64,000 bases of DNA from Pseudomonadales bacterium (GTDB taxonomy: Bacteria > Pseudomonadota > Gammaproteobacteria > Pseudomonadales > Ketobacteraceae), in the NCBI GenBank assembly GCA_020062665.1, contig JAGUVW010000001.1, positions 38,793 through 102,792 of the forward strand. The letters are read 5' to 3'. The translations under genes and the position numbers were made by a program. Shown piece by piece: positions 44,957 to 54,174 of the stretch (positions within the stretch are counted from its first letter, which is position 1; each line of letters begins with the position of its first letter). The notes beneath the pieces were generated by a model, which saw only the letters and a list, made by a program, of their open reading frames with translations, was not told the origin of the DNA and did no database searches.

Positions 44957-45649
44957 ATGCAATGGGACGTGATCATCCAATGGCTGCCGAAACTGTTCGA
45001 AGGTGTGGGGCTGACGCTGCAGCTGGTGGCGTTGTCTGGCGTGATCGGATTGATACTGGCGATTCCGCTGGGTGTGGCGCGGGCGTCGCAGCACTGGTAT
45101 GTGCGGGCATTGCCGTACGGCTATATTTTTCTGTTTCGCGGTACGCCGCTGCTGGTGCAGCTGTTTCTGGTGTATTACGGCCTGGCGCAGTTCGAGGCCG
45201 TGCGCAAGGGGCCGCTGTGGCCTTATCTGCGTGATCCGTTCTGGTGTGCAGTGATCACCATGACACTGCACACCATGGCGTACATCGCCGAGATCGTGCG
45301 CGGTGCGATTCAGGCGGTGCCGGCGGGTGAAATCGAAGCGGCGCGGGCGCTGGGTATGTCGAAGTGGCAGACCATGCTGTTCATCACCCTGCCGCGGGCC
45401 GCGCGTATCGGTTTGCCCGCCTATTCCAACGAAGTGATCCTGATGCTGAAGGCGAGTGCGCTGGCCAGCACCATCACGCTGCTCGATCTGACCGGCATGG
45501 CGCGTACTATCATCGCCCGCACGTATCTGCCGGTGGAAATTTTCTTCGCCGCCGGCATGCTGTACCTGCTGATTTCCTACGGCCTGGTGCTGTGTTTCAA
45601 ACTGCTGGAAAAGTGGTTGCGAGTGGATACGGGCCAGTTGGGGCGCTAG
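44957..45649 (+). CDS. Amino-acid ABC transporter permease (HisM/AotM-like)
   Basis: 230 residues with a GAGGA site. Membrane segments and an EAA loop AGEIEAARALGMSKWQTMLFITLPRAAR. The HisM-type segment GYIFLFRGTPLLVQLFLVYYGL is diagnostic for the second permease of PAAT systems. It completes the four-gene transporter; only 10 bases separate it from its partner. A leftward membrane-protein gene ends 12 bases beyond its stop. Confidence 0.93.
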   Translation: MQWDVIIQWLPKLFEGVGLTLQLVALSGVIGLILAIPLGVARASQHWYVRALPYGYIFLFRGTPLLVQLFLVYYGLAQFEAVRKGPLWPYLRDPFWCAVITMTLHTMAYIAEIVRGAIQAVPAGEIEAARALGMSKWQTMLFITLPRAARIGLPAYSNEVILMLKASALASTITLLDLTGMARTIIARTYLPVEIFFAAGMLYLLISYGLVLCFKLLEKWLRVDTGQLGR

Positions 45650-45661
45650 GCGCCCCGCATT

Positions 45662-46186
45662 TCAGAATGGCTTCGTCACCGCCAGAAAAATCGCCACCGG
45701 CATGAAGATCGTGATCAGCGGCGTGCTCACTTTCAGAAACGTCCAGTGCAGCTGGATGGCCCGCTCATATTTTTCCGGCAGATTGCGTTTGCGCAGTTTT
45801 TCCTTGTTGCCGCCGAAGTGGGACAGCCAGTAGTCCGCCACTTCCATGGGCACGAACACCAGGATCACGATGGCCAGCTTGGCCAGCAGCCAACCAAACG
45901 ACAGATTCCACGGGCCGATGAAGTACAGCAGGGGGCCGGTGATCAGAATCACCGGAAAGGCGATGTGTTCCAGCACCACGCCCTTGTCGAACTGCTCGAT
46001 GGCCCAGTTGCGGCGCTGGATGGCCAGGCTGTCGGCGGGATTCTTTTCCCAGCGCACAAAGGCGCCTTTCACGTACCAGGAGTAGGCGACCGCGGTGCTC
46101 CAGCTCCAGATCATCACAAAAAACACGTGGATGAATTTGATGTAGAGGTAAAAGGGGCCCATGAGCTCGCGCAGGGTGTCCAGCAT
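45662..46186 (-). CDS. Four-helix membrane protein (HemJ/DUF2269-like)
   Basis: 174 residues with about four transmembrane helices. The N-terminus GPFYLYIKFIHVFFVMIWSWSTAVAYSWYV recalls HemJ or DUF2269/CopD-like proteins, in which a conserved histidine near the first helix binds heme; the later segments (VLEHIAFPVILITGPLL, HWTFLKVSTPLITIFM) also carry His. I cannot separate the options by eye. It is divergently transcribed from a DoxX-like gene and shares with it a 21-base region containing a palindromic operator, so both are probably co-regulated. Confidence 0.6.
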   Translation of the reverse strand: MLDTLRELMGPFYLYIKFIHVFFVMIWSWSTAVAYSWYVKGAFVRWEKNPADSLAIQRRNWAIEQFDKGVVLEHIAFPVILITGPLLYFIGPWNLSFGWLLAKLAIVILVFVPMEVADYWLSHFGGNKEKLRKRNLPEKYERAIQLHWTFLKVSTPLITIFMPVAIFLAVTKPF

Positions 46187-46238
46187 CTGTACTTCTCCCG
46201 ATCATTTATTGGTCGCAATACTGCCTGCCTGAGGTGAA

Positions 46239-46259
46239 TATGTCAATAAGATTGACATA
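46239..46259. promoter_or_regulatory. Palindromic operator between divergent genes
   Basis: Perfect inverted repeat TATGTCAAT and ATTGACATA with AAG between. Each arm contains the TTGACA -35 hexamer of one divergent gene. This is how a repressor site for both directions would look. Confidence 0.75.
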
Positions 46260-46280
46260 AATGGGCGCCACCGATACAGT
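46252..46280 (+). promoter_or_regulatory. Sigma-70 promoter for DoxX-like gene
   Basis: TTGACA (46252-46257) and TACAGT (46275-46280), spacer of 17. Its -35 is the right arm of the palindrome. On the other strand TTGACA (46246-46241) is followed by a weak CAGTAT after 17 bases for the leftward gene. Confidence 0.7.
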
Positions 46281-46313
46281 CCGCACCATCTATAAGGAGT
46301 GGGAGGGCGTGAT

Positions 46314-46685
46314 ATGTGGCAGATCGGGCTGGAGTGGGTGCTGGGGGTGTTTTTCCTGGTGGCGGGGGCGCTGAAGCTGGTGGCACATCCGCACATGGTG
46401 AGGGAATTCCAGCGTTTCCAATATCCGCTGTGGCTGATGCGGCTGGCGGGCGCCATCGAGGTGGTGGCGGCGCCCGGTTTGCTGCTGGGCTTGTGGTTGC
46501 CCTGGTGGACGTTGCTGGGTGCGTTGCTGCTGTGCGGGGTGATGGTGGGAGCGACTTACACCAACTTCACCCAACGTCCGCCCGCCTTCGGCTGGGGAAC
46601 GCTGGTGATTCTGGGGCTGTGTGCGTTGGTGGCGTGGAATGTGGCGACGGATTCAACCCGTGGACTGAATCTTCTTTCCGTTTGA
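46314..46685 (+). CDS. DoxX/MauE-like membrane protein
   Basis: 123 residues, four helices. The ATG at 46314 follows GGAGGG with 8-base spacing; a GTG at 46299 would be jammed against AAGGAG. The first segment (LEWVLGVFFLVAGALKLVAHP) and the second, FQRFQYPLWLMRLAGAIEVVAAPGLLLGLW, fit the DoxX family. DoxX-like proteins may act in sulfur or thiol oxidation or in redox and quinone-linked membrane processes; here the role is unknown. Its last 33 bases overlap the 3' end of the leftward DUF1461 gene. Confidence 0.8.
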   Translation: MWQIGLEWVLGVFFLVAGALKLVAHPHMVREFQRFQYPLWLMRLAGAIEVVAAPGLLLGLWLPWWTLLGALLLCGVMVGATYTNFTQRPPAFGWGTLVILGLCALVAWNVATDSTRGLNLLSV

Positions 46686-47426
46686 CTTCCCATCTGCGAT
46701 GGGTGCCGGACGTAGCCAGCGTTGCATCAGCCAGTAGCCGAAAGCCAGAATCACCAGCGCCAGCACCACCCACAGCGCGGCGATGAAACCGAACAGATCC
46801 GGCGCTTTCATCAGGGTGGTCATCAGTGAATCCTGATAATAGAAGAACCACTCGTGTTCTTCGGGAAAGATCTGGGTGTGCAGCCAGTAGAACGTATTGG
46901 TGGGGCCGGCGATCACCAGCACCAGTCCGCACACCAGCAGCAGGCCGCCGAGTCCGGCCAGCAGTTGCGGCACGGTGGGTGCCGGCAAGCGCTGGCGTTT
47001 CATGACGCCCAGCGTCAGTGCCAGCACCAGGGCGGCGCCCAGGGTCACCCGGTCGAACAGCGTGATCAGATTCGCCACGTCCTGCAGGTGAATGGCCTCG
47101 GCTTCCCGCAGCAGGGTGATGCGACGCCCTTCGTGGGTGGTGTAGTAGATTCGCCGCAGACCTTCGCCGTCGTGCTGGATCGAGTGGACGATGGCGCCGA
47201 ACAGCCGTTTGTGTTCCGTTTTCGACGTGAATTCAAAATCCTCCTTGTAGCGGTTCACCGGCCCGAAGCGTTGTACATGCTGTTCGATGTCCAGCAGCTC
47301 ATAGGCCATGCCATAACCGAAATCCACCGGCACCAGCGTCTGCCAGGCCAGCCACAGGGCCATGATCAGTGCGCTCAATCCCAGGCCAAGGCCGGTGCCC
47401 ATCCGCAGCAGAAGGGATGCATTCAT
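46653..47426 (-). CDS. Lit/DUF1461 family integral membrane protein
   Basis: 257 residues from the ATG at 47426; the longer frame to 47567 has no ribosome site. Five hydrophobic segments. It shows DUF1461 (PF07314, TIGR01906) marks: EAEAIHLQDVANLITLFDR, where the Glu and His are conserved, and FYWLHTQIFPEEHEWFFYYQDSLMTTLMKAPDLF with a His-x-x-Phe-Phe-like pattern. In Firmicutes members (Lit) transfer an acyl chain inside lipoproteins to make lyso-form lipoproteins. Whether this proteobacterial copy does so is unproven. The convergent DoxX-like gene overlaps its end by 33 bases. Confidence 0.75.
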   Translation of the reverse strand: MNASLLLRMGTGLGLGLSALIMALWLAWQTLVPVDFGYGMAYELLDIEQHVQRFGPVNRYKEDFEFTSKTEHKRLFGAIVHSIQHDGEGLRRIYYTTHEGRRITLLREAEAIHLQDVANLITLFDRVTLGAALVLALTLGVMKRQRLPAPTVPQLLAGLGGLLLVCGLVLVIAGPTNTFYWLHTQIFPEEHEWFFYYQDSLMTTLMKAPDLFGFIAALWVVLALVILAFGYWLMQRWLRPAPIADGKSNGKKIQSTG

Positions 47427-47575
47427 GCAGGGAATATCCTTACTGATTTTTGTTGTCGTTGTTGGGCTGCAGTCTACCGGATAGAGGCGGCGGCGCAAAA
47501 ACGCGGCGCTCTGGACTGGTGGGTCAGGATTGGTTAGGCTGCAGCCACCTGTCCATAAAAAGAACAACGATACCT

Positions 47576-48595
47576 ATGTCTTCCCGATCCCTGCGTTATC
47601 TGGCCGTGTTTCTGTTCTGTCTGTCGCCCTGGGCTCAGGGCGCCTTCTGGCACAAGCCACCGGGTGCGCCTGCCACGGGTTATGGCTCGGTGGAACGCCA
47701 CATCAGCGCAACGTACACCGAGTATCGCTTCGGCTCCGCCAGCGTGGGCGACCAGACCTGGTATTACGTTCCCGCCCAGCTGAAAAATGGCGACAGCGCG
47801 CCAGTGGTAATTTTCGTGCATGGTTTTGCCGCCCTCTATCCGTCGCTTTATCGTTCCCACATCGATCATCTGATTGCCCAGGGCAATATCGTCATCTTTC
47901 CCCAGTTCCAGAAAGCCACGCTGGCGGGCTTTTTAGGCGAAGCCGGATTGGGTGCAGCGGCCGACCAGAATATCTGGGCGCGGCGGGCGGTGGAATCGGT
48001 GAATGCCGCGCTGGACTTGCTGGGGGAGCAGGCCGATCGCAGCGAAATGTATCTGTACGGCCATTCCCTGGGCGGGTTGATCAGCCTGGCCTGGCAGGCG
48101 AATGGTGGCGCCGACGTGAAGGCGATCGTGCTCAGCCATCCCCAGGTGAATTCCCAGGAAGGCATTCCGCCGTTCGTGAAAAGTTTCCTCAAGATCATCG
48201 AGATTCCCTGGCGGGATTATGCGCCGGCCATCACGGCGCCGGTGATCATTCTCAACGGCAACGAGGACATCATCGCGCCGGTGAGTCAGAGCGAAGAAAT
48301 CCTGTCCCTGCTCAGTGCTGCGCCGTCGAAGGTACTGTACGTGGCGCAGCGCGACTGCTTTGGCTATCCCTGCGTGTCCCCCAATCATGGTGCGCCTCTG
48401 GATGCCGTGCAGGGGTTGCCGCCGCACCTGAAGATCTTCGGCATCTCGGGCGAGTTGAGTGCGCTGGACTGGCGTTTCTATTTTGCTGGCCTGGATGCGG
48501 TGATGGCAGGTGAATTCACCGGTTTGTCATTCGATCTGGGGACATGGAGCAATGGCCGCCCGGTGAAACCGGTGGTCGAGGTTGTTCCGCAATAA
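47576..48595 (+). CDS. Secreted alpha/beta-hydrolase
   Basis: 339 residues from the ATG at 47576; upstream in-frame codons precede the leader. Signal peptide ends near PWAQGAFW. Core motifs: VVIFVHGFAALYPSLY (oxyanion), YGHSLGGLISL (nucleophile), VIILNGNEDIIAPV (acid residue) and a later His in VSPNHGAPLD. Many chlorophyllase, lipase or cutinase-like hydrolases share this plan. It is the first of three rightward envelope genes; a lipoprotein and a further esterase lipoprotein follow. Substrate unknown, an ester in the periplasm is expected. Confidence 0.8.
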   Translation: MSSRSLRYLAVFLFCLSPWAQGAFWHKPPGAPATGYGSVERHISATYTEYRFGSASVGDQTWYYVPAQLKNGDSAPVVIFVHGFAALYPSLYRSHIDHLIAQGNIVIFPQFQKATLAGFLGEAGLGAAADQNIWARRAVESVNAALDLLGEQADRSEMYLYGHSLGGLISLAWQANGGADVKAIVLSHPQVNSQEGIPPFVKSFLKIIEIPWRDYAPAITAPVIILNGNEDIIAPVSQSEEILSLLSAAPSKVLYVAQRDCFGYPCVSPNHGAPLDAVQGLPPHLKIFGISGELSALDWRFYFAGLDAVMAGEFTGLSFDLGTWSNGRPVKPVVEVVPQ

Positions 48596-48709
48596 GCAGC
48601 CCTGCCGCCATAAACTGCGCTGGGTCAAGCTGCAGCAGTGTTGCGCTTGCGCCGCCGCGTGGCGGGACTCTACCATGCGGATTCACTCTGGTTGAGCAGG
48701 TGCAATTCC

Positions 48710-49243
48710 ATGACGCGCTTTTTCCCGCTGGCATTCGTGCTGGCCTTGTTGGTTGCTTCCGGTTGTTCGTCTTCGCCCGCTGTGCCGCCGCTCTCCATCG
48801 GCAGTCTGGTGGATTTCAATTTGCTGGAAGACCAGCGCGGCAATCCTTTCCCCCATCAGGACGCCATGTCCACCGTGTTTTTCGTCAACACGATGAAGGG
48901 CAATGCGCTGATGCGCGACACGCTGAAGGAAATCAACGTGGCCTGCCTGCAGGAAGGCCGGGTGGTGTATCTGGCGGACATCAGCGGCATGCCCAGCCTG
49001 ATTTCCAAGCTCATCGCCATACCGCGCATGCGCGACTATCCCTATCCGGTGTGGCTGGATCGCAACGGCCTGGCCACGGCCGCGCTGCCGGTTGAAGAAG
49101 ACAAGGTAACGGCACTGACACTGAAAAAGTCGGCCATCGTGGCGGTGGCCAAACTGCAGGACAGCGGGGAATTGCGTCAGCGTTTGCTGGATGAGTGCGG
49201 GCCGGCATTGCAGCAAGTGGCCAACAACGCAGGAACTCGGTAA
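48710..49243 (+). CDS. Predicted lipoprotein, thioredoxin-like
   Basis: 177 residues from the ATG at 48710; the leader ends in the lipobox LVASGC, so the mature N-terminal Cys would be lipid-modified. The body has STVFFVNTMKGNALMRDTLKEINVACLQEGRVVYLADISGMPSLISKL and YPVWLDRNGLATAALPVEEDKVTALTL, which resemble the thioredoxin-like fold without a CxxC pair. Not firmly assigned. It lies 3 bases before the esterase lipoprotein gene, so they are one transcript. Confidence 0.7.
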   Translation: MTRFFPLAFVLALLVASGCSSSPAVPPLSIGSLVDFNLLEDQRGNPFPHQDAMSTVFFVNTMKGNALMRDTLKEINVACLQEGRVVYLADISGMPSLISKLIAIPRMRDYPYPVWLDRNGLATAALPVEEDKVTALTLKKSAIVAVAKLQDSGELRQRLLDECGPALQQVANNAGTR

Positions 49244-49246
49244 GCC

Positions 49247-50176
49247 GTGCGTACGCTGGGCTGGTGCTTTGCACTGCTGATCGTTGCCGGGGCGGGACTC
49301 GCGTCCTGCTCCGCCGGCAAGCTGCTGGTGGTGAACACCCTGGCCCGTGGTGGTGATTACCAGCTGCAGTCCGACCTGGCGTATGGCACCGATCCACGTC
49401 AGCGGCTGGATCTGTATCTGCCGCCGCCAACCCTGCCGGCCAAGCCCTTCACCCTGGTGTTCATTCCCGGTGGTTGCTGGGGCGCCTGCGACACCTTTCC
49501 CAAGGAAGATTACCGCTTCGTCGCCGATACCCTGGTCGCCCAGGGCTATCCGGTGGCCATCGTCAATTACCGGCTGTTCCCCGACTATCGTTTCGACACC
49601 ATCATTGCCGATGTGGCGGCGGCGGTGGAGTTCCTGGTGCAAGGGCGTCCGGATTTGGCCGCGCCGGCGGAATCGCTGGTGCTGCTGGGACACTCGGCCG
49701 GGGGCCATATGGCATCGTTGCTGGCGCTGGACGAGCGTCATCTGCAGGCCGCAACCCGTGCCCGCCTGCGGGGCTGGATAGGATTCGCCGGGCCTTATGA
49801 TTTCCTGCCTTACACCGAGGATTACCAGCCCGCCCTGTTTGCGCCGGAAGAGCGCTACCCGGATTCCCAGCCAGTGAATTTCGTCAGCCGTGATGATGCG
49901 CCGGCGTTGCTGCTGTACGGCAACGACGACACCAGCGTCAAACCCCGCAACATCCTCAGTTTGAGCCGGCGTCTGGCGGAGCAGGGCGTTGCGTTCCAGG
50001 CCCGCTGTTACGACGACATCGACCACGCCGGCATCATCGGTGCCCTGTCGCGGCCGCTGCGGAGCAGCCAGCCCGTGCTGGCCGATGTGCTGGCGTTTCT
50101 GCGTCAGCTGGAGCAGGGGCGGGTGTTGGCGGACCAGACGCCATTGCAATGTCCGGCGGCCCCTGCATCGGCCTGA
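49247..50176 (+). CDS. Lipoprotein esterase (BD-FAE/kynurenine formamidase-like fold)
   Basis: 309 residues from a GTG. The leader ends at GLASCSAG, a lipobox. The core shows FIPGGCWGAC (oxyanion loop, replacing HGGxW), NYRLFPDYRFDTIIADV, LGHSAGGHMASLLAL (nucleophile) and a late His in DDIDHAGIIG. The pattern RLDLYLP near the start and the NYR motif are those of carboxylesterases in the kynurenine-formamidase/BD-FAE group. A periplasm-facing esterase acting on an unknown substrate. It closes the small secreted-hydrolase cluster. Confidence 0.82.
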   Translation: MRTLGWCFALLIVAGAGLASCSAGKLLVVNTLARGGDYQLQSDLAYGTDPRQRLDLYLPPPTLPAKPFTLVFIPGGCWGACDTFPKEDYRFVADTLVAQGYPVAIVNYRLFPDYRFDTIIADVAAAVEFLVQGRPDLAAPAESLVLLGHSAGGHMASLLALDERHLQAATRARLRGWIGFAGPYDFLPYTEDYQPALFAPEERYPDSQPVNFVSRDDAPALLLYGNDDTSVKPRNILSLSRRLAEQGVAFQARCYDDIDHAGIIGALSRPLRSSQPVLADVLAFLRQLEQGRVLADQTPLQCPAAPASA

Positions 50177-50327
50177 CGTTTTGCTGATCAATTGCGACTT
50201 AACCCGACCTGCCCCCTGTGTTACTTTACGCGGGCAAATTCCTGGCTCCCGGCTGTTGCCCGACGTCGCCCGCGCTGTCCCCCGGTAACCGCCATCTTCC
50301 CATTTACGGTTGAACGAGGCGTCTGTA

Positions 50328-51431
50328 GTGAACGGAACCAGCTCCCTTCTTTCCATTCGCGGCCTGGCGAAATCCTTTGGTGGTGAAACCATCCTGCAGA
50401 CGCTGGATCTGGAGATTCGCGATGGCGAATTCTTCACGATTCTGGGGCCGTCCGGTTGCGGCAAGACCACCATCCTGCGCATGATTGCCGGGCTGGAGCA
50501 GCCTGATGCCGGCGCCATTCACCTGAATGGCACTGATCTGACGCCGTTGCCACCCAACAAGCGCCCGCTCAATACCGTGTTCCAGCGCTACGCCCTGTTC
50601 CCCCACATGACAGTGTTCGAGAACGTGGCCTTCGGCCTGCGCATGAACAGCGTGCCCGAGGCCGACATCGACGCCCGTGTGCATGAAGCGCTGGACATGG
50701 TAAAGCTGTCCGGCTTTGCTGCGCGCAAACCGCATCAATTGTCCGGCGGCCAGCAGCAGCGCGTGGCCATTGCCCGCGCCGTGGTGAACAAACCGCGCCT
50801 GCTGCTGCTGGACGAAAGCCTGAGCGCGCTCGATCACAAGCTGCGCCAGGCCATGCAGGTGGAACTCAAGCAGCTGCAGCGCAAGCTCGGCATCACCTTC
50901 GTTTACGTTACCCACGATCAGGAAGAAGCCCTGTCCATGTCCGACCGGGTGATGGTGATGAACCAAGGCGTGGTGCAGCAGATCGGCACCCCCCGCGAGA
51001 TTTACGAAAGCCCCGCCAATCTGTTCGTGGCGGAATTCATCGGCGAGATCAACCGCTTCGACGCCAAGGTGGTGGAGTCCCGTGGCGAAGGTGTGTTCGA
51101 CGTTGAAATCCTTGAGCGCAAGCTGCCGATCAAAACCCGCCGCGCGCTCACCGTGGGCGACCAGATTCACGTGCTGCTGCGGCCGGAGGATCTGCGCATC
51201 GAATACTTCGAGGATGTGCCGCCGGAGCACGGCCTGCTGGGCTTCGTGCAGGAGCGCAACTACAAGGGCAAGACCCTCGACAGCGTGATCCAGTTGCGCA
51301 ACGGCCAGATGGTGCTGGCCAGCGAATTTTTCGACGAAGACGATCCTGATTTCGACTACCGCATCAACCAGAAAGTGATTGTCACCTGGGTGAAAGGCTG
51401 GGAAGTGGTGCTGCCCCATGAAACAAACTGA
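50328..51431 (+). CDS. potA: Spermidine/putrescine ABC transporter ATP-binding protein
   Basis: 367 residues from the GTG at 50328, with GAGG at 50316-50319 giving good spacing; a TTG at 50310 is less likely. Walker [11 protein letters not shown]-loop [20 protein letters not shown], signature [12 protein letters not shown], Walker [14 protein letters not shown]-loop YVTHDQEEA and the C-terminal regulatory TOBE domain ([15 protein letters not shown]). The gene set potABCD is intact. Polyamine import uses ATP for PotB/PotC channel cycling. The permease gene overlaps it by 14 bases. Confidence 0.96.
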   Translation: MNGTSSLLSIRGLAKSFGGETILQTLDLEIRDGEFFTILGPSGCGKTTILRMIAGLEQPDAGAIHLNGTDLTPLPPNKRPLNTVFQRYALFPHMTVFENVAFGLRMNSVPEADIDARVHEALDMVKLSGFAARKPHQLSGGQQQRVAIARAVVNKPRLLLLDESLSALDHKLRQAMQVELKQLQRKLGITFVYVTHDQEEALSMSDRVMVMNQGVVQQIGTPREIYESPANLFVAEFIGEINRFDAKVVESRGEGVFDVEILERKLPIKTRRALTVGDQIHVLLRPEDLRIEYFEDVPPEHGLLGFVQERNYKGKTLDSVIQLRNGQMVLASEFFDEDDPDFDYRINQKVIVTWVKGWEVVLPHETN

Positions 51432-52287
51432 TGTGTTTCGCTGGGTCAGCGTCGTTCCCGTCAACCTGTGGCTGTGGCTGTGGGTGCTGCTGCCGACGCT
51501 GATGCTGGTGGCGGTGAGTTTCGCCACGCGGGAGCCGGAAGATCTGATCGAGTGGACACTCACATTCGACAATTACGCGCGCCTGTCCGATTCGCTTTAT
51601 ATCACCGTGTTCTGGGATTCCCTGTGGCTGGCGGGCATTACCGCACTGCTGTGTCTGGCGGCTGGTTTTCCGTTCGCCTGGTGGCTGACACGGCTGCAAC
51701 CGCGCTGGCGTGCACTGGCGTTGTTCCTCATCATCATTCCGTTCTGGACCAATTCCCTCATTCGCACCTACGCCATCAAGCTGATCCTGGGCAAGCAGGG
51801 CATCATCAATAATGTGTTGCTGGGCATCGGGGTGATCGATGCGCCGCTGGACATGCTCTACACGCCGGGCGCGGTGATCTGCGGGCTGGTGTATATCCTG
51901 TTCCCGTTCATGGTGCTGCCGCTCTACAGCAATCTGGAAAAACTGGATCAGAGCCTGCTGGAAGCCGCCCGTGATCTGGGTGCCAGCCGGTTGCAGGTGC
52001 TGCGCAAAATCGTGATTCCACTCACCATGCCGGGGATCGTGGCGGGTGTGCTGATCGTGTTTCTGCCGGCCATGGGCATGTTCTACATCGCCGATCTGCT
52101 GGGCGGCGCGAAAAATCTGCTGCTGGGCAACATCATCAAGAACCAGTTTCTGTCGTCCATGGACTGGCCGTTCGGTTCCGCCATCAGCATTGCAATGATT
52201 GTGCTGATGGGTCTGCTGATGCTGGCCTATTTCCAGGCTGCCAAACGCATCAACCGCAGCGGAGGCATCCATGATTCGACTCTGTAA
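51418..52287 (+). CDS. potB: Spermidine/putrescine transporter permease
   Basis: 289 residues with six membrane segments. The segment [29 protein letters not shown] is typical of PotB and the EAA loop is [28 protein letters not shown]. The start ATG lies inside the end of potA. The next permease overlaps its 3' end by 17 bases, showing tight coupling in the potABCD operon. Confidence 0.95.
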   Translation: MKQTDVFRWVSVVPVNLWLWLWVLLPTLMLVAVSFATREPEDLIEWTLTFDNYARLSDSLYITVFWDSLWLAGITALLCLAAGFPFAWWLTRLQPRWRALALFLIIIPFWTNSLIRTYAIKLILGKQGIINNVLLGIGVIDAPLDMLYTPGAVICGLVYILFPFMVLPLYSNLEKLDQSLLEAARDLGASRLQVLRKIVIPLTMPGIVAGVLIVFLPAMGMFYIADLLGGAKNLLLGNIIKNQFLSSMDWPFGSAISIAMIVLMGLLMLAYFQAAKRINRSGGIHDSTL

Positions 52288-53035
52288 ATGGGTGCTGGTA
52301 AGTGGCGTGTTTCTGTATCTGTACGTGCCCATCGCCGTGCTGGTGGTGAACGGATTCAACGCCAACAAGTTCGGCAACTATTGGGGCGGCTTCAGCCTCA
52401 AGTGGTTCGACAAACTGCTCAACAACCAGAACCTGATGGATGCCGCCGGACATTCACTGGTGGTGGCGTCCACCTCGGCTACGCTCGCGACGGTGCTGGG
52501 GGCGCTGGGAGCGATTGCACTGTATCGCTACCGATTTCGCGGCAAGCAGTTCATGGGCGGACTGGTGTTCGTGGAAATGATGGCGCCGGACATCGTGCTG
52601 GCGATTGCGTTTCTGCTGATGTTCATGGCGCTGGGCGTGGCGCTGGGCTTCTGGTCGCTGCTCATCGCCCACACCACGTTCTGCGTGCCGTTTACCTTGA
52701 TTACCGTGTACAGCCGGCTCAACAATTTCGACGTATCGGTGCTGGATGCCGCCCGCGATCTGGGTGCAACGGAGTGGACGGCGGTGCGCAAGGTGCTGCT
52801 GCCCATGTCGGCGCCGGCGCTGATTTCCGGCTGGCTGCTGAGCTTCACCCTGTCGCTGGATGACGTTATCATCAGCTCATTCGTCAGCGGCCCCGGTTAC
52901 GAGATCCTGCCCATCCGCGTATATTCCATGGTGAAGCTGGGCATCTCGCCGGAAATCAACGTGCTGGCGGCCATCATGCTGCTGTTGTCACTCACCCTGA
53001 TTGTGCTGTCCCAATGGATCTTGAATAGGAAATGA
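52271..53035 (+). CDS. potC: Spermidine/putrescine transporter permease
   Basis: 254 residues, membrane protein with an EAA loop VLDAARDLGATEWTAVRKVLLPMSAPAL and the PotC-like TLSLDDVIISSFVSGPG. NGFNANKFGNYWGGFSLKWF is a PotC-type periplasmic segment. With PotB it forms the translocation channel. Overlap with potB and a 4-base gap to the binding protein confirm one operon. Confidence 0.95.
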   Translation: MIRLCKWVLVSGVFLYLYVPIAVLVVNGFNANKFGNYWGGFSLKWFDKLLNNQNLMDAAGHSLVVASTSATLATVLGALGAIALYRYRFRGKQFMGGLVFVEMMAPDIVLAIAFLLMFMALGVALGFWSLLIAHTTFCVPFTLITVYSRLNNFDVSVLDAARDLGATEWTAVRKVLLPMSAPALISGWLLSFTLSLDDVIISSFVSGPGYEILPIRVYSMVKLGISPEINVLAAIMLLLSLTLIVLSQWILNRK

Positions 53036-53039
53036 ACCC

Positions 53040-54074
53040 ATGAACATGAAGAAATGGTGGATTGCCCTGACGCTGGCCGGTGTCAGTACCCTGGCGACTG
53101 CGGGCGAACAGGTGATCGTGTACAACTGGTCCGAATACATTCCCGAGGACACGCTGCAGAAATTCAAGAAGGAAACCGGCATCGAAGTGGTGTATTCCAC
53201 TTACGAAAGCAACGAAACCCTCTATACCAAGCTCAAGCTGATGAAGGGCGCCGGTTATGACGTGGTGGTGCCGTCCACCTACTATGTCAGCAAGATGAAA
53301 AAAGAAGGTCTGTTGCAGAAAGTGGACAAAGCCAAGCTGGATAATTTCAAGAATCTCGACCCCGATCTGCTCAACAAGCCCTTCGATCCCAACAACGATT
53401 ACAGCGTGCCCTATCTGTGGGGCAGCACCGGCATCGGCATCAACGTGCGCGACATTCCCGAAGACAGCATCAGCGGCTGGCAGGATTTCTGGAATCCCAA
53501 ATTCAAGAACCAGATTCTGCTGACTGACGATGTGCGTGAAGTCTTCCACATGGCGCTGCGCATCAAGGGCCATTCCGCCAACACCACCGACGAGGCGCAC
53601 ATCAAGGAAGCCTATGAATATCTGAAGGAATTGATGCCCAACGTGCGGGTGTTCAACTCCGATGCGCCGGGCGAACCTTTCCTTACCGGCGACGTGAGCC
53701 TGGGCATGATCTGGAACGGCTCGGTGGTGCAGGCGCAGGAAGACAACACCGATATCCAGTACCTGTATCCCAAGGAAGGCGCGGTGTTCTGGATGGACAG
53801 CTTTGTGATTCCCGCCGGCGCCAAGAACGTGGAGAACGCCCACAAGTTCATCAACTACATGCTGAAAGCCGAAGTGGCCAAGGATTGTGTGGACTACGTG
53901 GGTTACGCCACACCGAACAAGGCGGGCAAGGCGCTGCTGGACGACGAAACTGCCAGCAATCCGACGATTTTTCCTGACAAGGAAACCCTTGATGCCGGCG
54001 AATTCCATAATGATGTAGGCGACGCCGTGCTGATCTACGACAAATACTGGCAGCTGCTCAAAGCCGGCAAGTGA
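53040..54074 (+). CDS. potD: Spermidine/putrescine-binding periplasmic protein
   Basis: 344 residues with a signal peptide (cleavage near LATAGEQ). PotD marks: VYNWSEYIPEDTLQKFKKETGIEVVYSTYESNETLYTKL, YDVVVPSTYYVSKMKKEGLL, YSVPYLWGSTGIGINV and a late WMDSFVIPAGAKN. Acidic and aromatic residues in these blocks bind the polyamine. It completes the importer. A hairpin terminator follows. Confidence 0.95.
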   Translation: MNMKKWWIALTLAGVSTLATAGEQVIVYNWSEYIPEDTLQKFKKETGIEVVYSTYESNETLYTKLKLMKGAGYDVVVPSTYYVSKMKKEGLLQKVDKAKLDNFKNLDPDLLNKPFDPNNDYSVPYLWGSTGIGINVRDIPEDSISGWQDFWNPKFKNQILLTDDVREVFHMALRIKGHSANTTDEAHIKEAYEYLKELMPNVRVFNSDAPGEPFLTGDVSLGMIWNGSVVQAQEDNTDIQYLYPKEGAVFWMDSFVIPAGAKNVENAHKFINYMLKAEVAKDCVDYVGYATPNKAGKALLDDETASNPTIFPDKETLDAGEFHNDVGDAVLIYDKYWQLLKAGK

Positions 54075-54082
54075 TCCCTCCA

Positions 54083-54110
54083 CCCGCGTCGGTTACGCGA
54101 CGCGGGTTTC
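54083..54110 (+). terminator. Terminator after potABCD
   Basis: Arms ACCCGCGTCG (54083-54092) and CGACGCGGGT (54099-54108) with a 6-base loop. Only a short T-run follows, so it may be moderate in strength. Confidence 0.7.
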
Positions 54111-54174
54111 CCTCCCTGCGAATGCATCCAATCTGACCTATAGTTACTCCGTGGCTTGGCTAGGGAGTGGTTCG

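Noticed and set aside
50310..50327. TTG start for potA
   Set aside because: The GTG at 50328 has better spacing from GAGG.
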